DNA from: Strongyloides papillosus
Taxonomy: Eukaryota; Nematoda; Chromadorea; Rhabditida; Strongyloididae
Length of the DNA: 64,000 nucleotides
Direction: 5' to 3'
Assembly: GCA_005656395.1 (NCBI GenBank)
Contig: SRSI01000079.1
Coordinates: 372,001-436,000, forward strand
The notes beneath the pieces were generated by a model that saw only the letters and a program-made list of their open reading frames with translations, was not told where the DNA came from and searched no databases. Positions 1 to 13,745 of this stretch are shown here, one piece after another; position 1 is the first letter of the stretch; every line of letters begins with the position of its first letter. A program made the position numbers and the translations under genes.

Positions 1-1
1 A

Positions 2-1123
2 CTCATTATTTTCTATTATCTAATTAAGAGATATTATATTGAAAATGTGTTGTTAAATGATGTAGAGGGAAAATTTGTCTTTGTTACAGGTTGCGATTCG
101 GGTTTCGGAAGGTTACTTGTTAATGAGCTTTTGAAAAGTAATATTAATGTTATTGCTGGTTGTTACACGAAAGTAGGGAAAAAAGACCTTGCCGAGGAGT
201 GTTCTGATCCTAAAATATACCTTGGCAGTCTGTACACAGTTGATTTAGATGTTACAAAAATAGAATCTGTTCAAAATGCATATAAATATATTGAAAAGTT
301 GATGGATGAAAAGGTTTGTTTGTTTAAAGTAAAAAATAAATATTCGTAACTTAGAAAACCACTTTATGGTCCGTTGTAAATAATGCCGGAGCAAATATTG
401 TTAAAGGACCAATTGAATGGTATACAGTAGAGGATTTTAAAATGCATATTGATATAAATTTAATGGGACCGATAAGGGTATGCCAAACTTTTATTCCTTT
501 ACTTAAAAAATCAAAAGGACGTTTCGTAACAATGATATCATGTTCTGGAAGGATTCATGGGTTTTTCCTTGGACCATATACTACTTCAAAATTTGGTTTA
601 AGGGGGTATATGGATTCTTTACGACTAGATTTACAACCTTTTGGAATAACTGTACACGTCTTAGAACCTGGAGCATTTAAAACTCCACTAACAGAAGATA
701 AATTTTTAGCTGATCGAATAGAGAGGGCCTTTAATTCATTGTCTGATGAGACAAAAGATGACTATGGTTCATCATTCAAAAATAATCGTAATTATAACTT
801 TTCTTTTATGCTTAACTAATTTATGTTTTTTAGTTATTGTTAACTGGCAAAAAGGTGTTGATATTGCTGCTTCTTCAAACTTATATCTAGTCGTTAATAA
901 CTACATTCATGCAATTACATCTGCCAAACCACGGCATCGTTATCTTTGTGGTTACGACGCCTGGTTTCTCTTTCTCCCATTATCAATGTTACCTTCACAC
1001 ATCCAAGATAAAATATTATACTTTTTATATACCTGCCACCCAAGTTTAAATTTAAAATTTTCTTTCAAAAAACGCGAAGGAACCTTATCTGAAATTAACA
1101 ATAATCAAAAAAAGCTTGTATAG
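2..1123 (+). CDS. Retinol dehydrogenase-like short-chain dehydrogenase (SDR), 5' partial
   Basis: Three exons read as one frame: 2-313, 355-787 and 834-1123, with introns of 41 and 46 bp (GT...AG). About 344 residues are present. The frame is open to the left window edge and no in-frame ATG precedes the first motif, so the true start lies outside the window. The NAD(P)-binding motif TGCDSGFG, the NNAG motif, a serine followed by YTTSK (the YxxxK catalytic pair) and the C-terminal extension fit the RDH5/RDH16/HSD17B6 branch of SDRs (SDR9C type). TGCDSGFG is especially typical of that branch. Members oxidise or reduce retinoids or steroids at the ER membrane; the short hydrophobic stretch before the Rossmann fold (LIIFYYLI) fits a membrane anchor. 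Substrate cannot be read from sequence. Confidence 0.85.
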
Positions 1124-4100
1124 TTAAATGGGAAAAAAAATTAATTATAGAAGTAAAAAAAATTATTATTAAAAATATTTTATAATAAAATATTTGTTTT
1201 CATATTTTCAAAAAATTATTTCTTTATGTAAATTATTTTACTGTAAAGTAGTGATTATTACATGCATAAAATAAAAACGGCTACACATCATTTGTATGGA
1301 AGTCTCATAATACAATTCCAGCTATAGTAGTTTTTCAACAAACCATTAAAATATTATTCATATGTTAATTATTTTAAAATAAAAAAAAATATTATTTTTT
1401 CGCCTTTAAAATTAAAACATTAAAGATACATCATTTTCTGAAGGTGCTATTGTAAAAAAAATTTCTAATTTTATTAACATGTATGATTTTTAATTCTTTA
1501 CAATTGAATATTTTGAAAGGTTTTTTTTTATTTTTTACTTTATTTTAATGATAAAATAAACAAATATGAAAAGACCTGTGTTTCACACAGATGGAAATTA
1601 GCCATCTATAATCATAATAATCATTATGTACATTTAAGTAAAAAAAATTTTGTAATATATTATTGCCTTAATATTAAATCAATTTGTCGTTGTTTGTTTA
1701 TTTTTCTACTTAGTGGTATAATAATAATTATTAATTGTACATTGACATCACGTCTGTACAAAAATTATTTTTATGTTAAGGTATTTTTGCTTAATGGGAT
1801 AATTTTAAGTAAAAATAAAAATATTTATCAAGTTTTATAGAAAAGTTATATTCCCATTACATGAAATATATTGTAGATACAATATTTAAAGATTATAGTA
1901 TCAATATCATAAATGTGACCTACACTATTCTATTTTTATTAAAATAATCATTTGTCATCAAAAATTATTCTTTTTTTTATAATCATTAATAAAATTAATT
2001 TTACATTTGATAAATGTTGAGTTAAATTATATCTTTATATAGTTTTGTTCAGTGGAAGCAAGAAATTTATAAAACTATATATCTGATTTGAAATAAAAAA
2101 ATATACATAAAAAAACTTAATGTTTAGTCATAAATAATTTCAAAAAGCATAGTATGGTTTTTAATATATTAATAAAAACTCTAAAAATTGTAAGCGTATG
2201 ACATGATGTCACTTATTTTCAATTTATAAAGTAAATATTCTAATTAAAAATATATTAAAATGGGTAAAAAATAGATACAATTAATTTTTTAAGAGACAAC
2301 AATTTTTACAGTCAAAAAAATAAGTATTTTAAAATTAAGTATTTTTTAATATACTTAAGTTTTTTAAGATTTGATAGTAGTCATTTGTTTGATAAGATTA
2401 AAGTACAAAAGACTGATCGTTATTTAATAGTTGTCTTAAAAAGTTAATTAATGAGATTAGCTATACTTTTCGAAAGTTGTATTACCATTCCTTTTAATGT
2501 AACATGTTTATGGTAGTTATTACAATTAGTATGCCCATGTTTAAGTCTAACATTAATGTTCTTTTAATTACTCTATCAGCACTGAACATAATAAGATTAA
2601 TTTTTTTAATTTGTGATAAGGTTTTTTCCCTGAAAATTGTAGTTTGTTATTTGTTTGATTACTTAATTTTTGGTAAATGATTTTTACAAATGAAAGAATT
2701 GTAAAAAAATCAAGAAAAAATGATTTTTTGATAAGGTTTTTTATGCCCCAATTAGGGTAAGCAAAAAGCAAGAATATTTGACAATTTTAATCTAATTTGT
2801 TAGAACTTTTTTAGATGTAATTGAATGTGGAAACAGCATAAAAACATCTTCTTGAAGAATTTATGTTGGCAGTTATATACTTGAAAAATTAAGTGAACTA
2901 AACAACATTCGTTTTTTAACAATATTTATTTATTTTAAAAAAAATACAAGAAAATTATAAGATTTTTCAAATTAAAACAGGTATTTATAAAAATATAATT
3001 ACTTAGATAAAAAACTCGTCAATTTGATAAATATTAAAATAAAATTTTCATAAAAAATTGTTTTCCCTCAAATATTTAAATTTTTTGCATATCGAAAATA
3101 AAATACATCTTAATTGGTTTATGTTAAAATGATACTAAATAATCTAATTAATTTTTGTGTTTTGAAAATAATTCTGACGAAATCTCGAAAAATGATACAA
3201 ATTAATAAAATACAATTTTGTACACAACTTTTCCCAGAGAAGAACTACAAAATTTCGCATATTACATTTCAAAACAAATATTTTAAAGATTATTTTATAT
3301 GCAAATTAGTAGTTAACCACCGTTTACAAAGATTCACATTACTTGTTAATTATTTTTCACAAAAATATTTGTTTTATTTTATATGTTAATTTTGAAAGAC
3401 AATTACATTTAAAGATGACAATTCTTACCGGATCTGACACAATGATTACATTTATTATTAATAAAAGATAAAAAAATGTATCACTAATAACTATAAAATA
3501 AATAGAGAATGTCTATATTTTTTTTTAAATTTATTGTCTTTTGTATGTAGTATTTATGTAACTATTTATTATGCATTCTTTTTATTATCTTATAATTTGT
3601 TAATTGTACTACAATATTAACATAACTGTGTAATAAAATAAATTATCAGGAAGTATTATCAACTTAAGAGACTTGTCTTTTAAAAATTTGTGCTATTTAA
3701 TACTAATTTACAGTCATCTTAATAGTATCATCATATGAAATAATTAAAGCATTTTATAGCGAATAACCAAACTACAAATATATATAATTCTTCATGTTCT
3801 AGTAAATATTTCAAGGTATTTTGATTACTAATTACATTCTTCGATTATATTCAAATTGTATTATGCAAACTTATATTGTAATATTTTAGTACAATTCTAG
3901 ATCAAAAATAACACTTTGCAAGGATTTGGGAAAGATGACGTAAAATCTAGTTTTTGTCAAAGTATTAAGGAAAATCTAAATTTTTTTGCAAGTAACCTTA
4001 ATTATGCCTTGCAAAAATATGACAATAGGAGGATGTCTCTCTAAAAACAGCTTTTAGATATTTTAACTTTTCAAAAAAGTACAAAGACTATTGTATCACC

Positions 4101-6654
4101 GATTCGTCACGTTGTAAAATAAAAACTTTATTTAAAAATGTCAAATGATTCTGCAATTTTTTTTACAAAACATAATATTGTTTTTAAAATATCCACGCTC
4201 CGTCAAGTGTCAAATTTTTAAGTGATAAAATATTTCAGAAACAATATCAATTAAATAACATTTTATTATTGTTTTCAAATTTAATTTTTTACGGGAATTG
4301 AAAAAAATTAATTTCAAATAAAAGAGAAGAATTGTTTCTTTTTTAGGAAACAATAAACAGTGTTCTCTGATATTTGTTTGAAAATAAAAATAAACATTAG
4401 GAACAAGATTTTTATCATTTTAATTTATGGAGATTCATAAATGCTGCAAGAACGTGGTGTGATCAAATTTTTGAAATGTTCTCAGTAGAAAATGAAGTTT
4501 GAATTATCTAATAATTTTTCAGCCAAATTTAGTTAATAGGTAAAATTTTATGACATTTTTTAGGGATTTTTCCTTAAGAAACACCAAAATTTCTAATAAA
4601 ACTTTACTTAACATCTATTCATAAATGAAAGAGTTCTCTATTTATGAGAGTTTAAAGATAATAACCATTCAATTATACTCATAAATTTTAAATATTACCA
4701 AAAAAATTAATTTATTTTAATTTAACATTAACTTTGTTTCAGACTGAGGTTCTTAAGAAATATCAATTTCCTAAAAATAGTACTAATTTTGATCATAATA
4801 TGTTTACATTAATGATATATTTTATTGAAGTATTAGGATAAAACAAATCTCAGACTATCTCAAAAGTTTTTTTTTTAAATGAAAAGAGATGGATTATTTG
4901 AACTTTAATATTACAAAAAAAATTGCAACAATATAGAATCATAAACTTTTTATCATTCACAGATAATTAATGATTCTGCATTCTTGTTCTTCATGAATAT
5001 GCCATTTTTGAAAATTTATCATAAAATTATTTTTAACTAAACAAATGAAATCGTTTCCGGTAAAATTTTAACGTGAAACAATTAATCTTTAATTTTTTTG
5101 TTATATAAACAAATATTACTTAAAAATTTAACGATAAGAATTTTTTATAAAAGAAAATAGAATAAAAAAACTGTATTGGTTTGTTTCAAGATCAGTATAC
5201 ATCAATATAAACGATTTATGAATTTGAAATTGTTGTTGATCTTGTTTTTTTAATAATTTCCTTAAATAGATTATTTTTCATTATGCATCAACAAAGATTA
5301 GAAAAATTACAGTAAATTTAAAATTATAACACATCTCTAAATGTTTATTTATTCTAGTTTGTTGTGATATTTTAAAATTGTTAAATTAACCAAAGAAAAA
5401 TAACTACCAACAATTAAGGTCAAATTTGATAATAAAATATATACTATATGTCTGATACAATCTTATATTTTTAATATTAAAAATTATATTAAAAATAAAC
5501 TATATGAAACCTGTTTAATAAAACATCTCGTAATCTAAATTTTTAAATTCATTTTTTATTTGCATAAATATTACTATTTCTCTTGCAAAAAATATGTATA
5601 CTAATGATATCATATGTTTTGTAAATATTACCTTGAATTCATCATACAACAAGAAACAATTTTTTATGTGAAAATGTTTTTTTATTTTTTGAAAAAAATT
5701 CATTATGTTAATTGTACCAAATCTATTAAATTATTTATTATTTAACCAACAATTAATTGTAAAAAAATATAGTGCAGTAATTTAAATTTTGTACCCATTA
5801 AATAAGAATATAACAATTTTTTATCAGACCATAACTTATTTTTAGTAAACAAATACTGTAAAGGTCTTGATTACTTGTCTAAAATACAGTTCCTACATCA
5901 TAAAAAAATCATACTACTAAAAATTCAAAATATAATTGTAATAATTGAAAAAATAACAAGTTTAGTTAAAAAAATTAAAAACAGAAAAATTTTAAACAGA
6001 TTTTTGAAACACTAAAAAATTACTGCCTTTTTATAAACATCTAAATTCATAAGATTTTAACAGTTGCCGAGGGTAAAAAAATTTCTTATCAATTGTAAAT
6101 AACTCTTAGATGGCACTAGATATATGACATACACATCAATCATTAAAATATATCTAATAATTCTTGAAAAGTATAATGTGAAGAATATTAAAAAATACTT
6201 ACATGATTTGTTTTGAATTATACTTATTCAAAAACAAAATTATCGATTTCTACACTGTTTTTATCTAATGTTTTTAATTTTATACCGTAAAAATAAATTT
6301 AAAATTTAAAAAAGTTCCTACTTCAAAATAATAAATGATCGTTAAAATTTTGTATTCATATGAGTAAATATTATGAAGTTAATTTACACATCTGGTGAAT
6401 TAATTCATTAAAAATGTGGTACTTTTAACTTAAATAATGTAAATACATTATCTTTACACTGTGAAAATAAATGATAAACACTTATGAAATGTGAATTAAT
6501 AATCTACTCCTGAAGGATAAATGAAATTGTTTTTTATTGAGAGGACCGTCGTCGATACAAGGGTTGTTAACAGTAATCGTGCCAAGACAGTTTGTTTTTG
6601 GTAAAACCAAAACAATACTTATTATCAAGTCACAAACTTCTATATACTTGTGTT
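1124..6654. other. AT-rich intergenic DNA, no gene seen
   Basis: About 5.5 kb with only short, low-complexity open frames and no recognisable protein motif, splice pattern or RNA gene on either strand. Promoter and 5'UTR elements of the RING gene must lie in its right end, but I cannot point to a specific site. Confidence 0.6.
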
Positions 6655-7570
6655 ATGGGTGATCATAATGCCCTTTCAAGTTATGCTGATTTAATTACTT
6701 GCAAGAAATGTAATAATTTTTTCAATAAACCAATAACGCAGATTTGTGGTCATACATTCTGTCAAGATTGTTTTTCCATCTCCGCTGGGGTAGATGGTTT
6801 CCTTTACAGTATATGTCATGAATGTGGATATGAAAATCGGTATCAAAATTGCCTTCCTAACATAGACATTTCAGTAAAATGTAAACAAGATATGCTTCCT
6901 CTAAATAATAACTTAATACATTTTAGCCTTAGTTGAAAGTTACTTGGAAAGTGTAAACCATTTAAGTGCAACTGACAAAGATTCACAAATAATTTGTACA
7001 ACCTGTAAAGTGCCATTAGATACTAATGAAGTTTTTACATGCAAAACATGTAACAATTTACAAAATTTTAAATATAGCTTTTATTGCGGAAATTGTGGAT
7101 GGACATATCATAAGAAACATGCATTTATTCAAGTAGAGTTTATTACGATAAAGGAAAGGGAAAGATTTATGGAAATGTTTAGTGAGGTCTCCTCGGATAT
7201 ACAGAATAATCATCTTAAACTTTCTAAACTTCATAATGATATAGTGTTAAAACGAGATTTTTTAAATGAAGTAACTCTTGATAGTGCAAAGGATTTTGAA
7301 AACTTAATTAAGGAAGCCTTGAAAAAAGAAGACCCACTAAAAGATCTCTCTGATATTAGGACCGTTAAAAAAGTAAATTTAGATCTCATTTCAAAAGGTG
7401 TACATGATTACAATGAAACCATGCTCGTTGTTAGTTTTTTACTAAATGACTTAGAAAAAACAATACTACCAATTCAAAATAATTTCTTTAAATTAAGTAG
7501 TTTACAAAAAGTCTTTACCAATTCTCAAATAGCATTAGAGTATGAACCACCATGCAAGAAAAAGCAATAA
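6655..7570 (+). CDS. RING finger / B-box-like protein with coiled-coil tail
   Basis: Two exons, 6655-6880 and 6927-7570, joined across a 46-bp intron (gtaaac...ttttag). The unspliced frame hits a stop just after the intron acceptor, and splicing restores a continuous 289-residue protein. The ATG at 6655 is the first in frame. Residues 16-60 hold a complete C3HC4 RING pattern (CKKC, CGH, CQDC, CHEC). Residues ~97-135 hold a second Cys/His cluster (CTTC, CKTC, CGNC, HKKH) resembling a B-box. The remainder is charged and helical, like the coiled coil of TRIM proteins. RING proteins normally act as E3 ubiquitin ligases; the substrate is unknown. It ends 100 bp from the convergent CNRIP1-like gene. 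Confidence 0.75.
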
Positions 7571-7670
7571 TAATAATAACTTATTACAAGAGATCGTCTT
7601 TATATTATATGTATAGAAATGTATTAAATGAATCTTTACAATGTATTGTAAATGAAAAAAATTCTATTTT

Positions 7671-8248
7671 CTATATCGTATTCGCATTTTTCCCTTTAAA
7701 GATTTCCTCTGTCACATGTATAGTTCCATATGTGTCAACTGAGCATCTCCATATAACAGTTTCAAGTTTCTCTCCAGACGAACCATGATTGTCATTTTCA
7801 GCATAAAATTTTGTCTGGAAAGTACGTTCAATACACCCACCAGTTCCAGATAAAACTAAGACTAAATCTTTTCTATTGTTGTTTGTTGTGATTGGCATTC
7901 CACTCGTATTCCAAGTACATGTGTATTCTCCAGAGCCCGCTGGTTGCATTGGGTGAAGGACAATTCTATTACCGTCAACATCCAAAAAACTAAAAATTTA
8001 ATTAACCTTTTTTGTGGGTTTTTTAAACGTACTTGAAGTCTGTTGCTGGCTGTGTTTTGATGGTTATTTTGTAACTGTGGTCAGTTTTTAATTTTATTGT
8101 TTTTTCTGAGGTTTTAAACCTAAATCCATCGGGTTTGAAAGCTGGGAACTCATTAGTCTTCTCGCTTCTAAATATATATTAAAATTTAAAATTAATAATT
8201 TTAATGAACTTACTTGAAACTCAAATTTATTTCAATTACTTTTGTCAT
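7671..8248 (-). CDS. CNRIP1: Cannabinoid receptor-interacting protein 1 (CNRIP1/CRIP1) orthologue
   Basis: Three exons on the minus strand: 8248-8214, 8167-8033 and 7989-7671, with introns of 46 and 43 bp. All junctions are GT/AG and phases agree. The product is 162 residues, against about 164 for vertebrate CNRIP1. Diagnostic stretches are the N-terminal KPDGFRF, then KTIKLKTDHSYKI (vertebrate form has TIKLLTGSSYKV), the TCTWNTSGM block and FQTKFYAEN. CNRIP1 is a small cytosolic beta-sandwich protein that binds the tail of the CB1 receptor in vertebrates; its role in nematodes, which lack a canonical CB1, is not settled. Assignment rests on remembered family pattern across the whole length, not a search. 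Confidence 0.8.
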
Positions 8249-10805
8249 TGCTGTATATAATTAAAGCATAAAATTTAATTAATATAATGTTTTGCAAAAA
8301 AACGATATTTTATAAATGTTTTTAATGATAAAGTGATCCCATCGGATATAGATGGATTTACATGTCATTTTCTCATGGCAAATATGTACTTTTTGAAACT
8401 TTATTAAAGGAATTTTGGAATTAAGTTATTATATTCTCCCTCAACTAATCGCAAAAAAATTCATAAGGAATTAAGGTTCATTAAGTAAATCTAACTTAAT
8501 TAAATTTTTTTGTAAACATGTCAACAGCGCAATTGGCAAAGTAGAATTAATTGAGTCCAATTAATTTAACTTATAAACAACTTTGTTTTTACAAATGTAG
8601 TAATATTTTTATTAAATTCTCCCAAAGTATAATCATAACTTATATTAATTTTAAAGCTTTCCCGATTACTAGAATTTTAAAATGTACATAAAATAGTTTA
8701 TATGCTATAATTTTTCCTAACTCATGTAATCGTAGATGAATGATCATAAATTATTCTAATGTTCACAATTGTAAAAACAAATTTTTTTAGATTATTACGA
8801 CATATTTGAATTATCGATAGAGTTATGAGGAGTGTGTTTATTTATTGGAGCTAATTACTTAAAGTCCCTAAAGTTTTCCTTCCATGCCTAATAGAAATCT
8901 TATAGTTAATCTGATATATGCAATAAAATTAATTATAATTTTGAAAATTTAATAAAAAAGTGATTTATTAGAAAGCGAGGATATAAATTCTTTATATAAT
9001 ATATCTCTTTATATCAATTGATAAATGTTTCTTTTCCTATTAATTCCTTGGAAATTAAACACTTTACAATTATCCATGACATCTTAAAGTTTAATCACTT
9101 TACACTATCAAAGAGATATTCGTAATACATTACTCATTAGTTATCTTTAAATTAATTTTTATGTCAAAAATAAATTTTAAATCCGAATAACATAATAGTC
9201 TCCTACAAAGCATGCACTAGCTAATATAAAAAAACAAAATGAGAAAAATTTCTTTCACCAAGTTTATCCATAATATACTCGAGCACAAAAAAATACTAAT
9301 ATTTTATTTGCAAAACATTATATTTATAATATAAACCAAAACAAATAGAGTATGTGTAATGAAACAAGAAAACAAAACTTATAATATCATCACTTGAATG
9401 CACTTTTGTCAGTCTATGCTTGAAAGTAGGATGTTTATGAGTTTTCATATAACTCTGTCCAGAGGCAGCCACTCTTTTAATATCTCCCCCCAACTAAGAG
9501 GAGAAACGTTTTATATTTACAATTGGATAAAAGTTATTGGCTAACAACTAGCAAAGAAGTTTATATTCCCATATTTATTTATAATTCATAGACGATTGTA
9601 TAGAGTAAAAGGAGTCTTTTATAGAGATGTTCTTGGGTATTATGCATATTTATCCAATGCTTAAAGAATTTAAAATTATTTTCTTGATATGAAAAAAGAT
9701 GCTAAACTTATTTAATATCGTGATACACATTATGAATAATGATGTAATTATTAAATTAATCACTTTTCTAGCATTGAATTTTTTTAATAAATTAAATCGT
9801 ATATATTGTATGGGGAAGAAAGTAATGTTTACACGAAAAACAAAATATAATCTCCACATCTATGAATATTTTCATCAAACACTATACAAACAGATAAGCA
9901 TTTAAGATTTATTTATGTTATGTAGATATATGTGATTAAAAAATTGTTCAATATTATGTCTTTAAATATTTTATAATTTTTCATATCAATTTTATTTCCT
10001 TTCAACAAAAATTAAATACAATTATTTAAGTAAGTTTTATGCTTTTAATTTAATTAAATATTTATTAAATGATTATTTACATTGATGGCATGAGATTTAA
10101 TTGAAAAGATTGATAATAATAAAAGTTTTTCTAAGAATTATATTTAGTTTTCCCTTAAGCAGACTTTTTATCAAATTATCTTTCTTTATTAAATTACTTT
10201 ACAATCTAAAACAGTGTAAAAAGTAATCGACATTAACCTTTTATGATAAGGAACAAAACATAGTAATAAAAAGTAAATCATCAAACATCTAATTTTATTT
10301 ATTTAAAAAGATCACAAAATAATAAATACATTCAAAGGGTTAAAGAAAAAATTATTTCAACAACGGCAACAACATTTGTACATTGAACTTTGATATCTCA
10401 CAACGCTCCATAACAACCGGGTGGAACAACGATATCCTCCCGTTGTATCTTTTCATACTATTTCGAACATTCATTCTCACTTAACTTTTTTTGATTATTC
10501 TTAATTTTTTTTTATTGTAAATATGGCTAAAAATTTCCTACTACATTCACAAGGGTCCTTAATTTAAATATTTTCTAAAAATATGATTTTTGAGATTATT
10601 ATTCACAAGCATTTTCAGCTAATTTTTCTCTCATTTTAATGTATAGAAAATACTTTTTTTTAGTATTGATTTTAATGTTCTCCAGATTAACTATATATTA
10701 CGTCTCGCATCAATGTTCTTAGGATACTCCTACTAAAACATTATTTTATTTTCATATATCATAAGGTTTTTGTTTATTATGTAACAGTTAGATTACATTT
10801 TAGAT
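8249..10805. other. AT-rich intergenic DNA, no gene seen
   Basis: Only short open frames without motif, codon bias or splice support. It must carry the divergent 5' regions of the CNRIP1-like gene (left) and RTF1 (right). A TTTTAG acceptor-like site ends at about 10802, 3-4 bp before the RTF1 ATG, and could be a splice-leader acceptor. Confidence 0.5.
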
Positions 10806-12502
10806 ATGAGCGACGATTCATTAAACGATTCTGATTATGATGAGAAAATAAAGCAAATGCACAATTATGTAGGTTTTAAGATATTAGTTAGCATAATTAT
10901 TTTTTCTTATAGATCTCCTCTGATTTGGATAGTGAAAATGAAGAAACTCAAACTAAGGCTTTAAAATCAGAATCAAAGCCTACTAAAAGAAAATCTCTTG
11001 CACATAAAAAGGCCACTAAAAAAGCCAGGAAAAATGACAGTTCTGATGATGAATTTGGTCATACCTTGGATGGTGTTGATGAAGATTTGATACTTAACGA
11101 TGAGGATCGTAGAAAACTCGCTAGCATGAGCGAGTTGGAAAGAGAAGAGGAAATGCTTAGACGTTACGAAGAGAGAAGATTAAAAAAGGAAATGCCATTC
11201 AAGTCATCACAAACAACAACTAACTCTACTTATACAACAAACAGTAGTGATGATGAAGACAGTAGTCCTAGAATTAGGTCTAAAACCAGATATTCATCTG
11301 AGGAGAGAGATGTCACACCAGATGCGGCTTTTTATTTACCATCTGAAGTAAGTGAGAAGCAGGAGAAGCGAAATGCTCTAAAGGAGTTCAAGCAAAAGAG
11401 AAAGGAAAAATTGGAGACAGAGGAGAAGAAGCAAAAAGAAGTTCTTGATGTTTCAGAGACTTTTGGAAATGATGGCAATGAATCAGACTCCAGTTCAAAT
11501 AGTAGTATTTCAACATCATCAAGTCCAAGGTCTTTAAGTAGGCGTAAAAGTAGCAGAGATAGTCGCTCAAGATCTAAATCTGAAGAATTTTCTAAAGAAA
11601 TTGATACTGTAGAGCAATTATCTGAGATTGTTGTTACACGACAATTCTTATCTAAACATTGTCATGCACCTTTTTTTGCAAAATCAGTAATTGGATGTTT
11701 TGTCAGAATTGGTATTGGTCATAAGAATGGTGTTCAGGTTTACCGCGTCACACAAATTGATAGTGTTGATGAGGGAAATAAAATTTACACATTAGAAAAT
11801 ACAAAAACAAATTTAACACTAAAACTCAAATATGGAAAAGATTATAAAGCTTATCGTATGGAGTTTGTTTCTAACACTCCAATAACTAGTGAAGAATTTA
11901 GTCATTGGAAAAGTAATATGCGCCAATTAGATATTAATTTACCATCAGAGAGATTTGTGGAAAGTAAGAAAAAGGATATTGAGGAGGTAGCTAATCACCA
12001 ATATACGGAGGAGGATGCTAATTATATTGTGAGTCAAAAGAATAAATTCCGTGATGCTCCAACAAATTTTGCCTTTCGTAAGGGTGTCCTTTTACGTGAG
12101 AGGGTTGCTGCATCACTTGCAGGTGACAATGAAAAGGTAAAATCAATTGATTCAGAGCTAGCAACTATCGAGAGACGGGCAGCAGCTGCTGACAAAAAAC
12201 GATCATCTGGTATGGATGCAATTACAAAAATTAACATCAGAAACCGTGAAACGATGGCTTCATTGTTTTTATCCAAAGACGCTCCAGTGGATATTGTCAA
12301 TGAGGACGATCCATTTACCCGTAAAAGCTCTAAGATGCGTGTTGTATCAGGGAGGTCTAAGGTAAAAAAAGAAAATGGATCCAGCAATGATTTTAGTGAT
12401 AAAAATAAAGAAAGTGCAATGACCAAACGTGACTCTGAAACTACTTTTAAAAGTAAAGAAGATATGCTCAAAGCAATTGATATAGATATAAGCGATCTGT
12501 AA
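10806..12502 (+). CDS. rtfo-1: RNA polymerase-associated protein RTF1 (Paf1 complex)
   Basis: Exon 1 is 10806-10868 (21 codons, starts MSDDSLNDSD), intron 10869-10912 (44 bp), exon 2 10913-12502; total 550 residues. The N-terminal half is acidic and Ser-rich with Lys blocks, typical of RTF1. Residues ~250-358 form the Plus3 domain, named for its three conserved positive residues, including EQLSEIVVTR, SVIGCFVRIGIG and the YRV...Y..EN.KTN block. After it comes the charged helical C-terminus with NFAFRKGVLLRERV. RTF1 joins the Paf1 elongation complex in the nucleus; Plus3 binds phosphorylated SPT5 and the protein stimulates H2B ubiquitination. An acceptor-like TTTTAG just upstream of the ATG suggests trans-splicing. 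Single-copy essential gene in other eukaryotes; nothing looks damaged. Confidence 0.93.
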
Positions 12503-13232
12503 AAATTAAAGATATTTTTTAGTTATTTTTACGTCATTACTATTTTCACCTATAATTTTATTGCGTTTTTTGTGACTTTAAAACGTTAATATAGATTATT
12601 ACTATGAAGCATTATGTAATTATATTGTAATTTCATTAAGTAAATCCAAATGATAAGATATTGTTATATAACAAATATAGTTGACTCAATTTTTTTTGAA
12701 TGAAAAAAAGCTTTCTTATTTAGAATCTCATACACTTTTTAGATTATTGTGTTACCAATTATTATTGAAAATAATTTTTATAAATATTGTACACAACAAA
12801 ATTTAATTGCCTTTGTAATACATTAAACTATCGGTTTTTCTCTTTGTTATTTATTAATAATTGTTTACTTATTTTAAATAAATATGTTTCTTTTTAACAC
12901 TTTTGAATAAACTTTTGAACAAATATATTTTTCTTACAGTGTATACATAATTACTTCTTTTTTGAGTATAATATTTTAAGTTAAGCTCCTTAATTTTTTT
13001 CAGAAATTATTTATATTATTAAAGTTTATTGTACAATGGGGGTTGTAGGGTTTTTTTACGTTAGAAGTATTTGTTCTGTATCATTACATTTACTGGATCT
13101 TTTTAGAAATAGAAAGTTTATTTATTTTACTACTTAGTGTAGGTGGAAAGAAACTTGTAGAGTGGAGACAAAAATTATTTATGATATATAAAGGTGAATT
13201 TTGTAATTATTTTTAATTTTTTTAGTTAGAAA
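12503..13232. other. Intergenic; holds heat-shock gene promoter at its right end
   Basis: RTF1 3' flank and upstream region of the small heat-shock gene. Apart from the TATA and splice-acceptor signals listed separately, I see no further feature and no convincing heat-shock element with the full nGAAnnTTCnnGAA spacing. Confidence 0.5.
13184..13225 (+). promoter_or_regulatory. TATA box and candidate splice-leader acceptor of the sHSP gene
   Basis: ATATATAAAG at 13184-13193 lies about 40-50 bp before the ATG at 13233, and a T-rich TTTTTTTAG ending at 13225 lies 7 bp before it. The second matches a nematode 3' splice site and, with no upstream exon visible, may receive a spliced leader. Both readings are inference from position and consensus. 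Confidence 0.45.
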
Positions 13233-13745
13233 ATGACTAGTCGTTCTCTATTACCACGTTTACCACTTTCTCATACTTTCTCTCCTTTTTTTGAAAGTAG
13301 AAGGTTTTTTGATGATCTTGAGTTTGATAGACCGTTTACTAGAAGTTACTATAATGATAAGCCTTTGATGGATAGTCAAAAATTCGGAGAAGGGTTTGAT
13401 GAAGTTAAGGTTTCAGATGACTCTTTTTCTTTGAATATTGATGTCTCTCATTTCGAACCATCTGAACTTAAAGTAAATATTATTGATGGAAATGTTGTTA
13501 TTGAAGGAAGTCACGATGAAAAAGTTGATAAATACGGATCTGTAAGTTTCTTATTATTTAAATATTATATAAACTCATATGTGTAGATTAAAAGAAATTT
13601 TGTTAGAAAATATGTTTTACCTAAAAACGTAGCTGAGGAGGATATTGTCAGTGAGTTGTCAAAAGACGGAATCTTAACCATTGAAGGAAAGAAGAAAACA
13701 CCTGAAGAAGGAAAAATCATAAATATTCCAATTCAAAGAAAATAA
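13233..13745 (+). CDS. Small heat-shock protein (alpha-crystallin/HSP20 family)
   Basis: Exons 13233-13541 and 13587-13745 flank a 45-bp intron (gtaagt...gtgtag) in phase 0, giving 155 residues. The N-terminal arm carries MTSRSLLPRLP and aromatic/Arg-rich segments. The alpha-crystallin domain starts near residue 55 (FDEVKVSDDSFSLNIDVSHF, ELKVNI, NVVIEG) and continues in exon 2 with the consensus FVRKYVLP, the SKDGILTI strand and a short tail. These ATP-independent chaperones hold unfolding proteins in oligomers. Exon 2 and everything downstream to 18.35 kb has a second copy near 46.5 kb, where exon 1 is missing. Confidence 0.92.

Noticed and set aside
3114..3389. 91-codon open frame on the plus strand
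   Set aside because: Low-complexity Ile/Phe/Lys composition, no motif, no splice context; expected by chance in this AT-rich DNA.
6881..6926. Frameshift in the RING gene between the RING and B-box regions
   Set aside because: A 46-bp GT...AG intron with correct phase restores a continuous protein, so no lesion is needed.
7552..7788. 78-codon plus-strand frame after the RING gene
   Set aside because: Antisense to the last CNRIP1 exon, which has strong family support.
12034..12471. 145-codon open frame antisense to RTF1
   Set aside because: Lies opposite well-supported RTF1 coding sequence; Ser/Leu-rich composition reflects the reverse complement of Lys/Asp/Glu codons.
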